The notes under the pieces were generated by a model. That model saw only the letters and a list, made by a program, of their open reading frames with translations. It was not told the origin of the DNA and made no database searches. Both the position numbers and the translations under genes were made by a program. This document shows positions 1 through 38,310 of a stretch of 64,000 nt of DNA, one piece after another. The stretch is from Heliopora coerulea (lineage: Eukaryota > Cnidaria > Anthozoa > Scleralcyonacea > Helioporidae), in the NCBI GenBank assembly GCA_030142905.1, contig JASJOG010000008.1, positions 248,001 through 312,000 of the forward strand, given 5' to 3'. Numbering within the stretch: position 1 is the first letter of the stretch; the number at the start of each line of letters is the position of its first letter.

Positions 1-455
1 AGCCCAGATTGCCATAGCTTTTTCAGGTGCTCTTCAAGGTATTCTGCCAAATATAAACTCTTCACCAAAGGCCAATTAAACAAAATCTAAATGGGTTAGC
101 AGGCAAACATTTCTATCTATATATCAGATTACTGAACTAAAATATTACCTGGTGAATCAAAATGTTATCCACCTCAAAGAGCTATTCAGCAGATAAAATT
201 TGAGTATGTTTGGTAGTGCTGTTCAATTTTGAAGGCTGACATGTATCTGCTTGATAAACTAACTGAGCTTCCTTACAGCCAGCCCCAGAATTTTTCCACC
301 AGACAAAAAGGCAACTGCAAAGTGAAAAGAGAAACATGAATTATCTTGGTAACAAACTTTAAATATAGATTGAAGAACCATAGATGTGTTCTCCATGGTG
401 AACAGGAGTAGTAGACTGACAATGCTGGTCCAGTATTGCCACTGAACATAGTAAA

Positions 456-459
<4 letters not shown>

Positions 460-517
<58 letters not shown>

Positions 518-541
518 CATATATATACATACATATATATG
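460..541. repeat. (TA)n/(TACA)n microsatellite
   Basis: About 80 bp of alternating AT dinucleotides broken by ATAC/ATACATAC units. It accounts for the Tyr-Ile-rich open frames on both strands at 259-666. Confidence 0.95.
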
Positions 542-2965
542 TGCATTTAAAATCTGCCTTTAAAGGTCACATGAAACAGTTTTTGAGGTCCTTAACTTCA
601 AGGCTTAAACAACAGAGATACTGTATGGAAATTATAATATATAAGTTTGAAAGTTATAGTTTTTGAAGATAAATCCTAAAATCTCTATTCAGTTTGAAAC
701 TCACAACTACAATATAATCAGTGTTATGTTGAGAGTAATGTTGTGACAAATAGTTGATCTTAATTATTCCCTTTTTAATGTACTTTTTTATGAATTTTGT
801 TACATTTCTGGGAGTTGTAACTGCAGTGAGTCAAAATATTACTGGTTACATTTTGCAAAATACAATAGGTATCCTTAACTGTACTTTTTCTGCTATAACT
901 TTCATGAAGTATTGAGAAAACTGCTTATGAAAATGTCAATTGAAATTTCATTCTCAGCTAAGCTGTTCTATGTTTACATGATATTATTGGAAAATTGAAC
1001 ATCCTGTGACATATGATAACTTTTGGGGGTTTTTTTATATCAACTGCTCAGTATTTTGGCCTTCTGTTAAATCATTTGCATGAGGTTGCAAGTTTTATTG
1101 CATATTTAACTCTTAAGATATGTACTACCAGTAGATGGACAGAAAAATTTACTACCTGGGTACCCTGCAATCTAAGCATCTTGTTGAATAGTGTTTATCA
1201 AAAACCAAACCAAAAGGTGTTTATCAATAGTATTTATCAAAAACCAAAACAACAAATTACATTTTAAATACTTCAAATAGAGATAATTGGCATTTTACTT
1301 TTGATTGCAATCCATTTACCAGTACTAGAAATTGATGGGTAAAAAGCTTATTGTAAATTCAGGGCATGAAAAGTGCAGTATCCCAATATCCACAGGGTAC
1401 TAGATCTTAAATTTGGATACTACAGTGTAGGTGTGACAAGCTTAATGTTCTGATGGGATACCACAAAAATTTCAAAGTCAGGATAAAGGACAGCCATGCA
1501 TCACATATGTTGATGGATTGTGGTTATACCTGTACTCTTGAGTTCTCAGAACCTGACTATTTTCATGCTCACACATTTTTAAAAATAATTATCAAAACCT
1601 GCAAAGTTCCACCAAAAGTTTAAAAAAAAAAAAACTGATGACCTTCACTCTTTGTATGCTGAGTCACTGAACATTTTTTTTGTGATTTTTTGACCATGCA
1701 AAATTAGTGCCTGAAAGCAACTGAGTTGTTAGTTTCAGAATAAATGCTGTTCCTTAAATCCAAGAAGGCATGAATGGCTGGAATTTAGGTCATTTATGAA
1801 GAAAACTTGTGTTTATTTTATTCCTGTAACTTTTCCTTGTTAGTATGCTGCAAATGTGAATGTATGGTATACTATGAATCCAAAGATGGCATACTAGATG
1901 TCAGGGATACCAGACTCCAGAAACCTGGTATCCAATCTGGGTACTTCTGAAAATTCCAAACCTCATGCCCTGGTAGCCAAGAGTGGTTGGGAGATATCTG
2001 GTTGAAAATGTTGGCATGAAGTTTTTGGAATTATAAAAATTTTAAGGGCAGTATCTGGTGGATATAACCTTGGATCAACCTCCAAATAAATGCTGAAACT
2101 AGTGCTACTCCCTATATATAGTACCATATAGTGCTTGTAAAGCATTTTTGCTGCTTCTGATTGAATAAGCCATTGAACTTTCACCAACACTATTGCAACA
2201 AAGTACTGTACAACTTACCAACACCTCATCAAAATGCATTGAAAATTGTTCAATGATGTTGCCAGAATCCTTTAAGATTAGAATTCTAATTTTCACCAGA
2301 TCAAGGGGAGCCCCTGCAGACCCTCTGGATAGGAGGTACAGCTTTTCAGTACAAAACAAACAGCAATTCTTGAGTTTCATTGTTGGGATGTTCACCATTG
2401 GGCAAATTGTACTAATATGTTGTGATCTCAGTCCTTATAAACAGTAGGTATGGAATTACAACCTGAGAAAATGCATAAAGGGTGATGTTTTTAGGATCAA
2501 TCAATGCTTAGGATCTTCAAAAGTTGCTTTAGCTCAGGAACTACCGTATTATTATACAGTAGCTAGCTGCATGACCAGAGAGAATTATTTATCCCAGGCA
2601 TGTAAAGAATCCCTTTCAAAAGCAAGTTTTGCACTCACTCTATGATAATCTATCCCAGTGGCAAAGAAAGTTTACAGTTGAGAGATTTAGAAAATAGATT
2701 ATTAAAGTTTGGGAGGATGGAAGTATGATAATTATTTTGATTTTTGGCTACTGTGTCTGATGGCAAATTCACATCACCCAATAAGGCATCCAAAAACAAT
2801 ATTTTTATGCAGCTAAATGTGAACATTCATCTTTACAGTAAAAATGTATGTATCATATGAATGCATTAAAATATCTGCTTTCTTCAACATCTGGTTACAT
2901 GTACTTTGTTCACCAAAACATTTACAGTACCTTTAAAGATAGAGGATGCACGGTCAGGTTTATAC

Positions 2966-3119
2966 ATGATATAAAGAGTCGTTCTCTGACCTGGAATTAT
3001 TTTATTTTCAAGCTTTCGACTGTCTGGCTACAGTCTTCTTCCTGTTGAAGACTGTAGCCAGACGGTCAAAAGCTTGAAAATAAAATAATTCCAGGTCAGA
3101 GAATGACTCTTTATATCAT
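2966..3119. repeat. 73-bp-arm palindrome resembling Penelope-like element ends
   Basis: The arms 2966-3038 and 3047-3119 are inverted copies with only a few mismatches around an 8 bp loop. Both contain the block GTTCTCTGACCTGGAATTAT followed by AAGCTTTCGACTG and TACAGTCTTC (one arm has diverged slightly). The same order of blocks occurs at the ends of the GIY-YIG-bearing element at 39598-40356, so I assign this palindrome to Penelope-like terminal sequences. Read in the GAAA direction, the core resembles a hammerhead: CCTGTTGA, a stem, then GAAAGC. Confidence 0.7.
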
Positions 3120-3779
3120 TTACAGTACCACTTCAAATTTTTCACATCTAAAACTGTCTTGTGTGATAAAATCTACATGGCAACTAATGTAAGCTTTTTT
3201 TTAAATTTAATTCACCTATTTTTATTCAGTTGTCTATAAGAATTCAACAGCAGCCAGTAGACCCATCAATTTCATCATGATGTTTCTTCTAGTGAAACTG
3301 TTGTTGTAAGTGCATAGTGATGACTGTTTGCGTTAACAGCCATCTTCTTTTACTGCTTTGAGTTTGTCCCAAGAGAAATATTAAATACTCAGGTTTGATA
3401 TCTATTTGTCTCAAATGAGACAAATTGGCCATTTTTTCAAAATACCTTTATCTTGCACAAAATACCGGTAACATGCAAATGAGTTGCCGGATTTGTCTAC
3501 TTGTCAGTTTTGAAAGTATGCTTTGATATTTTTATGAAAAAGAAAGTAGTGACTGTGTTTCAACATATTTATAAATTGTTTAGAAAAGGGTGCCTACAGA
3601 TAAAATTAGAAGTCACTGTGTAAAGTGGGAGTAACTCATTAGAGCATTATCCTACATTACATACTGTAATGTCGATATTACACCAGACAAGAAAATCACA
3701 AGTTTGTGTGAAAAAAACTCTTTCACACAGTTGATTGTTCCAAAACTGAAAACATGATTATCTGACTTTCTATTTGCAG

Positions 3780-29019
<25,240 letters not shown>

Positions 29020-30640
29020 TGACTGCGGTTTTAGCTCTTTAAATTTCATCTTCTCCATAATGTTTTGAAATGTTTTAGTTTCCATCCTGATATGTTGATA
29101 GGTATTGATTCACTTCTTATGTTTCCTTTCAAAATGACAATGAATCTTACCTTTTACGTTACCTAAGACCGACATATTGCACTATTTCGACTATTTGAAT
29201 ATCAACATGATTAGCGCGTAAATGAGATGGGATTTTACGTAGTTTAATTGTTCTGCATACAGTAATGATCGCCGGCGTTTTGTAGATGGTGATTGTGTTT
29301 ACATGATTGTTGCTTAGACGTATCAATTATGAATGATAAATGAACCATTTTATTCATGTGAAAATTTATCAATTTGGAAGTCAATGAAACACTTTTTTTG
29401 CACCGGCTTAATCATGTTAACAGAAACATCACTTAAAGTGGTTGTGATAGCATTCACGGTCGACGAATGTAATGACTTTATTTATTAATGCCATATATGT
29501 CGGAAATTTGCTTTTAGCTGTATTCTAATATTAACCTTATCGTAATGTTGATCTAAAGTATTTGAGTAAATATTTCACTGTTTATTCACTATCGTCTGCT
29601 TCGATTGTTGGCTCCGGCCCTAGCGTTTTTCTAAATTTGGAAGATGGGAACTTTAATCCATTCGTGTATACCGTTGCAATACAGCAACAAATTGCAACAA
29701 CAGAACTAACGCAACAACAAAGCAAAAAAATACCGAGAACAAAGAATAAAAGAATAAATCTTGCACGAAATGGTTAATGTACGCTGGTTGGGACAATCCC
29801 GATTTTTAATATTTGCTGCTGTAGTTAGATGGTGTGTTGAAAGCATCAATTCTTTTGTCAAAAGTTGAAGTAAAAAAAAATTCGTCGAAAATCGTCTAAA
29901 ACCGAAATAGAAATTAAGCTTGTTTGATCTAAAAAGGCTAATGGTTGGCTCAGTCCGAGTTGAGATTTCTGCCGTAAATGAAATTCACCCCCGGGTGCTG
30001 CCATGGTAGAGTCTTAGTTCCCAGACTCCGGACATTAGTAAAAGAACACATCTTTAGTCTTTCTTGCTGATTCGCGGACATTTTTCGTTTTGACTAGTGA
30101 AACGTATTTTTATCCAAATTGTGCCAAATAAAGTAAATGCCGGGTACTTTGCCGTGATAAGGATGGAAACCAACAATTCCGTTAAGGAGAGGGGGATCTA
30201 GGAACACGTGTGTTTGAATAACAAAGTTCTTTTTCCATCTTGTAATGTTTTGCGTCGTGAAATACTCATTTCAAGTTTCAAATGTTTGATGAGAATTGCC
30301 AATAAGGCAGAATGCTGTACCATAACTTGACGTCATAGATTGTCTCGGTTGCTCGTCAATTCTGAATATCTTAAGACCAAAGAGAGATAGGAGAATTGTA
30401 AAAGCTGCTGATTACCAGTGATGAAGCTTTGAGGAACAGATCAACAAGATAAATTTCTCCTTCATTTCCTCTTTAACCCCGTCATTAAGTGTACCAGTGT
30501 ACCGTCCGTGTCGCATCAGTTTACTGTTGCTCAGGTATTTCAGGTACAAAAAACAAAGCAGAGATCCTTCGTGGCTTCATTTATATGAATTTACCGCGTT
30601 TGTATGCACCGTAAACTTGTGGAAAAAATAAACATGCCTG
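29020..30640. other. ATPase 3' flank, candidate 3' UTR
   Basis: No coding features. Overlapping AATAAA signals at 29745-29750 and 29753-29758 are the first candidates for polyadenylation downstream of the stop. Another is near 30127. Confidence 0.45.
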
Positions 30641-30686
30641 TCGGAGGGTGTCCCTGTTTTGTTTTTACCATGAATGGGAGTTAAGT

Positions 30687-30848
30687 AGCTTAGACATTAA
30701 TGAACAATCGAGCTCTACAGATCCTCATGGTTTCTCATTCAAATTTCCGCGACCGAGATTGAATCGTGTACAACCAGATGAAGATTGTACACGACAATCT
30801 CACGGCGTAACTGCTGGGGCGGCCTCTAAAAACATATGGCGTCTATGA
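30687..30848 (+). CDS. Candidate small exon with DPHGFS motif
   Basis: An open frame encodes INEQSSSTDPHGFSFKFP, then about 35 more polar residues to a TGA at 30846. The motif DPHGFS and 15 bp of its DNA (GATCCTCATGGTTTC) recur 0.7 kb downstream in the signal-peptide ORF at 31329. Weak CTTAG/CTACAG acceptors lie at its start. I do not recognise the product, and it may be chance. Confidence 0.25.
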   Translation, partial: SLDINEQSSSTDPHGFSFKFPRPRLNRVQPDEDCTRQSHGVTAGAASKNIWRL

Positions 30849-31328
30849 ACTGGTTGAGCAACTAGTCGTGAAGCAAACCACCCAATGGCGAACTCAGGGT
30901 GCCATTTTTCTTTCTGCTAGACATTACCAATAGTTCCAGTCGGTCGACTAAGGGGGCCCATTAACACGATTGTCGCATACTGTTGTCCCTCTCAGGTAAT
31001 GTAATGTTTAAAATGCACTGTTCGTGGTTTCGATTCGATCGCTAATCAAGCTAGTGAAAGCATTCAAACAAACGCTTATAGTTATATTGACCAGGAGGGA
31101 TAATTTCTAATTGCCTGACGATACACTTTAAACCATGATTACAGTAAATGTATAATAGAATGCAGAGCGCCTCAAATTGGGAATCCGAAGACCATCCCAT
31201 GCTAATGTCCGTAGTTAGGTCCGTTAGTTCAATTTCAACTCAAATCCTTCATTTCCAAACTTTGAGTTCAACCATAGAATGGAAAATTTGTCTCCAGTAA
31301 AGTGGCATTCCCACGGATCTTCCAAGCC

Positions 31329-31535
31329 ATGGCCACCTCCTCTGTCAATACATTTACCCTTAACTGTTTTGTCATTATTTTGTTGCTCCCTATTATGTGT
31401 CACAGTTCCCACAAACCTCGCGTGTTTGTTTCCAAAGAAAGGGATCCTCATGGTTTCAGTGTTACTACAGGAGGAACCCAGAGAATACCTGCGATGCTTG
31501 GCAGGGTGAAACTAGACAACACTCCGTACTTGTGA
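31329..31535 (+). CDS. Candidate secreted small protein or first exon
   Basis: 68 codons from an ATG in good Kozak context (AAGCCATGGCC). The N-terminus MATSSVNTFTLNCFVIILL plus LPIMCHS looks like a cleavable signal peptide. It is followed by basic, Ser/Thr-rich residues KPRVFVSKERDPHGFSV. It could be a complete short secreted peptide or a first exon (a GGCAGG|GTGAAA donor lies near its end). No family recognised. Confidence 0.35.
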   Translation: MATSSVNTFTLNCFVIILLLPIMCHSSHKPRVFVSKERDPHGFSVTTGGTQRIPAMLGRVKLDNTPYL

Positions 31536-31544
31536 CCAAGGCAG

Positions 31545-31760
31545 AGGCGCAACTAGAAGGGGTAGGGGAAGTTGCAACCCCTACCCTTTTTGTGAAACAT
31601 CTCGTATGTGCCCTTTTAGTTGTAGCTTTTTGCTCTCATTTCTCAAAGCCACATAGATCTACTTCACTCGAAACGATCAAAATCGCCCTTACGGTGCTTT
31701 GATTCTACCATCCGACCCCTGCCCTTCGAAACTCTCAGTTGCGCCCTTGCAAGATAACTT
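31545..31760 (+). repeat. Dispersed GGCGCAACT repeat, copy 1
   Basis: About 215 bp bounded by GGCGCAACTAGAAGG and CAGTTGCGCCCTTGC, a short inverted end. The body CATAGATCTACTTCACTCG and GATCAAAATCGCC is shared with 40543-40737 in the same orientation. Probably a MITE-like nonautonomous element. Confidence 0.7.
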
Positions 31761-31764
31761 TGAT

Positions 31765-31845
31765 CAGACAATTGCACAGAGTCGGAATCGAACGCTATTC
31801 CCTGGGTAGAGAAATGCGCTATCACCGTGTCACCAGCACGTAAGC
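31765..31845 (-). mobile_element. tRNA-like SINE fragment
   Basis: On the - strand, TGGTGACACGGTGATAGCGC resembles an A box and AGCGTTCGATTCCGAC, about 40 bp on, a B box. The spacing fits a tRNA-derived SINE. The molecule does not fold as a complete tRNA by eye. Confidence 0.45.
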
Positions 31846-32439
31846 GACAAAATGAGTGACATTTGCAAATCTGACCACCTGTATGCTTTCGCATTTGTCT
31901 ACCCAAACATTGACTAATTAAATACAGTTGTTAAAGGATGCACCGAGTAAAGTATTTCAAATTCTAAGAATTACTAAATCCACGAAATTAGTACTCAATT
32001 GATAGTTGTGTTCTTAATTTTACTACAGTCTACAGAATTGAGGACATGTTTTCCTTTCCTGCGATCCTGATTTCTCGCTTATTTCTTTTCCCATTCGAAA
32101 TCGCATCTGCTTGAAAGGAAAACTTGTATGCATCAGTTCAGTCAAGCTTACAAGGGCAGACACAGCTCCCAAAAAGTGGTGGGGAGCTAATGGCACTAGG
32201 ATGTAACCCAATAAAAAAGGCAAATAACCTGCAGGAGGGTTTCGCAGGATGTTTTTCCAACAAATGTTGTTAGCATGAATATTTCGTGACATGTCCACTG
32301 CTGCCGCACTACAATTCTAGTTTTCTTTATCAATTATGAAAGTTTTTCTGCCTTTCTTTTCCCACTCGTTGTTACGCCAACTTTCCTCCATATGCCAAAA
32401 TTCACTAACAGTCAAAGTGCACATGTTGCATTTTTCGCC

Positions 32440-32530
32440 TGAAATGGGAGGCTCCAACCCCCCCACCCCCAAAGTATAAAAGTGGGGGATTCAGACTCCC
32501 CTTGTTCATTATACTTCCGCCCCTGGGGTC
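32440..32530 (-). repeat. G/C-rich CAGGGGCGGA-type short element, copy 1
   Basis: On the - strand it begins CCAGGGGCGGAAG and contains CCCCCACTTTTATACTTTGG. The same pattern is on the + strand at 61838. CAGGGGCGG ends are common in hAT-type MITEs, but that assignment is tentative. Confidence 0.55.
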
Positions 32531-32797
32531 GTTTTTCGCTAATCTAGCCAAACTACGAGTCGCGATGTAGTTGTGAACTAGTTTTCTAGTGAGTCGAGTT
32601 GGCTATAAGTTTAAGTAACAGCATAATTTCCAATGCGATTTGCAAGAAACTTGCACTATGGGTTTTTTCGAAGATTCGACGGGTCCGGAAGACGTGCGAC
32701 ATTGAGGTTTTGAGAAACCCACACGTTTACCAACGTGTTGCAACGTGTTTTCGATGAAGAAAAGTTTTGTCAATAGCCGATTCCCCTTATTACGTCA

Positions 32798-32943
32798 GCT
32801 GAGTACAACTACCAGAATACTTTGAGGGTTTTTTCATTTTCATGCAAACATTGTACTGTATTCTCAAAGCAAATGGAAGGACAATTGCTTCGATTAACGT
32901 TACAAAGAAGATTTCGAAAGGTATTCTGGTAGTTGTACTCAGC
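32798..32943. mobile_element. 146 bp MITE with perfect 23-bp inverted ends
   Basis: GCTGAGTACAACTACCAGAA plus TAC (32798-32820) is inverted exactly at 32921-32943. No ORF inside. Confidence 0.75.
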
Positions 32944-33363
32944 AGATGTTTAAGAAAACCGGTGTCAATATGAAGGTAATTGCTTACTGTTAGCCATTGT
33001 TGGCTTAAGGCTGTTTCTCAGCAAGGTTAAACTAAACCTATTCAATTTACACAAAGAAATGCCGCTAAGCAGCTTTGAGGTGTTTGTTTAAACTTGATCA
33101 TTAATCAGTGAGCAAATGGATAAGAGACAGAGATTTTATTGTATTTATCAAAGAACTCAGACGGGTGATATTGTGAATTATCAGGTAGGTTTCAACAAGC
33201 GGCTGTCTTGTTTCAGCTAAATGGATTTATGAGCTGAAACGAGCTGAGGCAAGTCTGGAAGAACACCGAACTCGTAACAAAATACTCAATGTAGGGCGAG
33301 AGCCTTATACACGTCAAAACGTAAGTATCAGCGATAGAATCACCAGGCGGGAATCGTAAACAT

Positions 33364-33735
33364 GTAACAAATATCAGAGCCCAACATATAATACGAAGGA
33401 TAGTCATTTTAAATAGAGAAGTGACAAGTAAATTTCAAAATAGTTTAATGGATCTAACGTTTCGTCGCAAAGCTTGCAACATCTTCACAGATAAATAACA
33501 AACACAGTGACGCTAATTATATAGTGACAGGCAAATGCTAACAGGTTATCGCATGTGTTAGTATTTGCCTGTCACTATATAATTAGCGTCACTGTGTTTG
33601 TTATTTATCTGTGAAAATATTGCAAACTTTGCGACGAAACGTTAGATCCATTAAACTATTTTGAAATTTACTTGTCACTTCTTTATTTAAAATGCTTATC
33701 CTTCGTATTATATGCTGGGTTCTGATTTTTGTTAC
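33364..33735. mobile_element. Palindrome with 179-bp arms, Penelope-like end sequence
   Basis: The arms 33364-33542 and 33557-33735 are nearly identical inverted copies around a 14 bp loop. Each arm contains AACGTTTCGTCGCAAAGC followed by TTGCAA and ATCTTCACAG (one arm carries AATATTGCAAAC). Read in the GAAACGTT direction this is a stem-loop followed by GAAA, like the ends of Penelope-like elements. No ORF. Confidence 0.75.
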
Positions 33736-36700
33736 ACGAAAACGTAAATACGTTACAATAAGAAAATATTTCTTTCCAATGGTTTAATCATCATGTCCAT
33801 GTTGAATTGCTAAAATTCGTGTGCAATTTTGCGCGCAGTAGGGAGGCTGCTCGAAAATTTTTCAACACGTTTCGATAGTTGTCGGTGTGATGTCACTACA
33901 TCAACTGAGTGCAGTAACCCGAATCCAATAATTGTTTTATTATACATTCAAAACAGCGATAGATGCAAGAAAAGATTTCCAGCAAAAAGATTCATGCGAC
34001 TAACTTTCCAAACTGCTGCAGGCTATTTTTACTGTTTTGTAATTTTCACGGCCTTGAGGTGGTTACATCATCAACGTCCAACTAATTTTTTTTTGGACGG
34101 CTCCGTCGAATAATTCACGATATTGGGCGGAAATGATGTCACGGCTTCCGGACATTGAGAATAAACTAGTGAATGTAGACCAATAAGAAATAAGAATGAA
34201 GTTTGAATGTATAATAACATACATTACCAGTACCCATGCTCCCACCTTAGCCATTCTAGCACGAAGTACATGTCATATCACCCCCAACACGACATACGAA
34301 AGAACTTTCTACCCACCCAACGAACACAATGCATTCACTCTTCCCATTGTTTGATTAACTGTGATCTGGTCGCCATACAAGATACGAGCTCTAACGCACA
34401 ACCAGACACTCCTTTTCTTTCTCAGGCGTCTTTTTCAGAAAAAGTTTGCAGTTTTACTCATTAAAACACTATGTATTTCATCATCCTGGCCCACATGGCA
34501 CATTTTAGCCGCAAGCCAAATGCGCAAGTGTTTCACCCTATTATAAAACTCTTGGATCATAATATAAACCCAGCGTTTCTCCACTTACATGCTTTGAAAA
34601 ATAAAAGTTGACATCGCTTCCAAAAGTTTTTTAAAAATGTTTTACCTGTTGGTAGTTTTTAACATGCTTGTTTTATATGCGAGAAATCATCGTTAAATCG
34701 CTTTTTACACCAAAAAGTGGCAAAAACTAACTATTTATAAATTCGCAATGACATAAGATTTGAGACGAAAAATTTGAGAGAAATGGAGCGAGGTGAATTC
34801 AAAAAATCCCTGGAACTTTTAAAAAAATCAGAAAATCTGGCCAAAAATCATCGGCTTTTTTAAATTCAAAAAAATAACATACGCTTATTTGGGAGAATTA
34901 CGTCCCACGATATAAGCACTCACAGTGCGAACGTGACTAACCTCCATGGAAGTAGCTAAGGATGGGGAGAGAGGTGGTGAAGCCTATAGACACGACTTTT
35001 AGGTATTTTTCTGGGCATTTCTTTGTCTAACAGTCAATCGCTAGAAACGCCATGAGGACGACGTTGGCTTATATCACCGACTTAGGGCCTGCTTCAGGGG
35101 CGGGTTATGCGTTAAGCTGACAGGTGCTCTCGCTAGTTTCAACAAGCTCTTCAACAGATGTTATGTTGGAACGCTTCAATTTAGAGGAAATACTTCAAGT
35201 AATCAATTTATTTGGAATCATAACACCTACGTACTCATTTTGACTTCCCGTGGTTTGGCTCGATCCATCGCGCTAACGCAGCAACCGAGCAACGGAACTT
35301 TTGCGACATATTTCTCAACACTAATAATATCTTTAATAACAATGTTTGCGTATTTGCATAAATTAGAACTAATTATTTTGAAATTCTGAGCGCTGCTTGA
35401 GTATCAGTTGCAAACCTCTGGATCCACCCTTGTGCTTATTCGCCTCGCATTCAGTAACTTTATAAAAACGTACGATCCATGAATGATCACAGAAAAGTTT
35501 CGCACCAGGTTTTTACTGTAATATTGTCAACATAGCGCTACATGAGCAGGGAGAAATTTTCCCCTGGGGAAAATTTCAGGGTTGTGCGGGGAACATATTT
35601 AGGAGAAAACCAGATAAAAAGTATTTTTAAAAATTTGGTAAATCTTGAATACCGCATAACCCTGCACCTGTCTTATGACGAAAATCAAAATCAGGGGTTG
35701 TTCTTCATATAACCTGTGCGCTCAGTACCCATGGCCTTGTGCGGTGGGTAGACAAACTGGTGGAGAAGATGTACAACAAGCCAAAAGGATCAAGGAACTG
35801 CCGAGATTTGCTAGATGAGAAACTGCATTTTTGGGCGGAGGCCTTTCGTCAGAGTGAGACGTGAAATGACATGAAAGCTAGGTGGTATTTTTGTTGGTAA
35901 CAAAAAAATCATTTGACCCAAAAATGACCAAAACGATTAAAAGTCAATAACCAACTAAGTGATGAGACGTAAATTATGGTAAACCGATTGCTATACCGTA
36001 AAACGGAAAGACAGACTAGGACTTAAGGGAATGCTAATTCGTAAAGTAAAAGAATAACAGACGACAGACGTGTCTAAATCACGTACTTCTTAACAATTGT
36101 TATCATCATTTACTCTTCCTTTGGTTGACTGCTTATCTTAGGACTTAGCAACTTTTTCATACCATTGGTCTTTCCAATGGTATAAAATCTCCCACATGCA
36201 ATGTTTTACATTTTGAACTTGCAAACAATGTCGCGATGAGATCGAAAACTTCTTAACAAACATATTCTTGATATCGCTGTTTATTGCCTCCAAACTATAG
36301 TGACTGGAATAGTTTAACAACTTTGGCTTAAAGTACGTGCGCGGACATGAGGAAAGGAGAAATAGCGTGTTTAAGTTTGTCAAAGGGGAAAATGACAGAA
36401 AAAGGTTAAGAATCACCGAAGTTTAAATATATTGATCGAATTTTCAACTAATAACGTAAGACAAGTCTTCGGAAAAGTTATTAGAGACCTATCTTAAGCA
36501 AAAGATCTCCATTTTGAATATTGATATAACCATGAACACGTTAACTGAACATTCAACTTGTACTTCTCCTGTACTCCTTAACTTGTGACTCTATAGTTTT
36601 ATCATTTATAAGCGGACGCAGGAGAGAAGTACTCGAGATACGGGATGCCAGTTTTTACTTTTCATTTATTTAGATTCAGACAATTTCACAAATTTCAGAT

Positions 36701-37243
36701 TCCAATAATTGTATTTTAGATGTCCTGTAAAATCACCTCGGCGACGAAATTAAACTAAAAAAAACTATTATTCCATTGTGGTCTTATTTTGAAGCGGGGA
36801 TACTCAAACTGTAGGAAAAGAAAAACATATTGTACCTTAAGATCAACTTACTCTGTAATATTTTGAATGAGTTTATCAAAAAAGCAAATAATGAATATGT
36901 AAACGAATCGAACTTTTCAAAACGCCAATATCAGGAAAGACATCAGTAGCATTGAAAACATTTCCTGTACGCACAAACTGTGTTTTTGTTTACAGGGGTC
37001 GACCCAGGATTTCAGAAGGGGGTAAAAACCAGAAATATTCTGCCCTGTCTAAAAATACATTTTCTATTAATACTTATACTCGAAGAAGTACGACTGTCCA
37101 GGGAAAATACTTTATGTTGTTCTTTTTCCTTTTTTCTTTAGTTTTTTTTTCAAAGAAGTTTTCCATCTATATTTTATTTAGTGTGCAATTGCTCACTTAA
37201 GTAATATTATAGTGGCCAAACAACCCTTGTTTGTCGTGGGGTG
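33736..37243. other. Intergenic DNA with no recognised gene
   Basis: Several short ORFs (33829, 34207, 36138) lack domain similarity, splice context or composition that would support them. AT-rich. At 36996 GGGGTCGACCCAGGATTTC resembles the end of a further short repeat. Confidence 0.5.
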
Positions 37244-37518
37244 CAAGGGCACCGCCTTATTAATTATGCGTTAGGCACAAAATTTTGGGCTTAAAATATT
37301 ACGCATAAAATGTTACCAAAGAAGAAAGATCAGTGCCATCGTGTTATTATCAGATCTTATGTTCTTAAACGGGACGAGGGTGAAAGTTTCTTCATCATTT
37401 TTCTGTTCTGTTTCTTTACTTTACTCCTGTTTTTTTCAGTGTCATCTTCGAAGTCACTTTCATACTATCAAATTCTGATTCTGGCAAGTTTCTCTTCTTC
37501 CTTTAGTGACAGTATCAC

Positions 37519-37848
37519 TCAAACTCTGGCGTTGTCAACAAGGATTTTGTCGATTTTGACTGCTGCTAGCCCTTTCATTAAAACATCTAATCCAGTTGAC
37601 TCAGGAATATCGGTACCGTACTCAGACACACAGTATTTTACCAAATCTCCAGTATTAGTATTGGATATAATTCTACTGCGATAAACAATTTCTCCTCTAC
37701 GGCTCAATGTTAGAACGGCGTGAGATGTAAGCAACCTGTCCAGGAGAACCGAGGTTTTGGATCGATCGATGTTACGATCAAAATAGGCCAATACATCTCC
37801 AACGCTATAATTGCTGTCAAGAGCAGATGTCCATTCAGAGATGTCCAT
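37519..37848 (-). CDS. Unrecognised 109-residue protein inside the inverted-end element
   Basis: Begins MDISEWTSALDSNYSVGDVL and continues with alternating charged and hydrophobic residues, including GTDIPESTGLDVLMKG and KIDKILVDNARV at the end. The composition is that of a normal globular protein, unlike the low-complexity frames around it. It lies only in the left arm of the 37244-39559 element. There is no Asp-rich transposase pattern and no family I can name. It could be a domesticated or passenger ORF, or the last exon of a longer protein. Confidence 0.4.
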   Translation of the reverse strand: MDISEWTSALDSNYSVGDVLAYFDRNIDRSKTSVLLDRLLTSHAVLTLSRRGEIVYRSRIISNTNTGDLVKYCVSEYGTDIPESTGLDVLMKGLAAVKIDKILVDNARV

Positions 37849-38117
37849 TTTTTAAACTGATTGTAACTTTGTGGGTTGGCTGCTTTTACACTAATTCTGC
37901 AAGGTTTTCTAAAACAGTAGCAAGTCACAACATGCTGAGAAACCCATCGGGCACCTCTGTGGACGAGAATTTGTTTCTTCCCAAAAAAAATTCCTACCAG
38001 GATCAGCCATGGTAATTATATTGCTCTTCTAAGGCAAATTTTAGTTAACCATTTCCACCGGCACTTGATTATGCGACTTCCGGAAGGTACGTACATAGTA
38101 CAACGCGTTTTTTTAGT

Positions 38118-38310
38118 GGAAGAGGAGGGGCAGAAAAAGGAAGGAAGGGGAGGAAAAGAAGAAGGAATAAAGAGGTGAAACAGGAGAAATAGCGAAAGTA
38201 AAGAGGGTGAGGAAGAACAAAGTGAAGGAGCAGGAGGAACAAGAAGGAGGAGGAGCAAGAACAAAGAGGAAAAGGATGAGGAACAAAAAAAGGTGGGAGA
38301 AGAGAAACAA
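38118..38310 (+). repeat. 190 bp polypurine (GGA/GAA) tract
   Basis: Almost uninterrupted A/G on the + strand (AGAGGAGGGGCAGAAAAAGG and so on). The Phe/Ser/Leu-rich - strand frames here are artefacts of this composition. Such mirror-like tracts can form triplex DNA. Confidence 0.9.

Larger units (their letters stand above)
1..3779. other. Noncoding DNA upstream of the first visible ATPase exon
   Basis: No exon is recognisable here. The part next to 3779 must be intron, because the first visible ATPase exon begins after an AG acceptor at 3778-3779 and corresponds to about residue 62 of the family. I looked for the preceding N-terminal exon of the pump and did not find it, so it probably lies upstream of the window. 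The stretch holds a TA microsatellite (460-541) and a palindrome (2966-3119). The open frames at 259-666 come from the microsatellite. Confidence 0.6.

Noticed and set aside
259..666. Tyr/Ile-rich ORFs on both strands
   Set aside because: They are translations of the TA/TACA microsatellite at 460-541.
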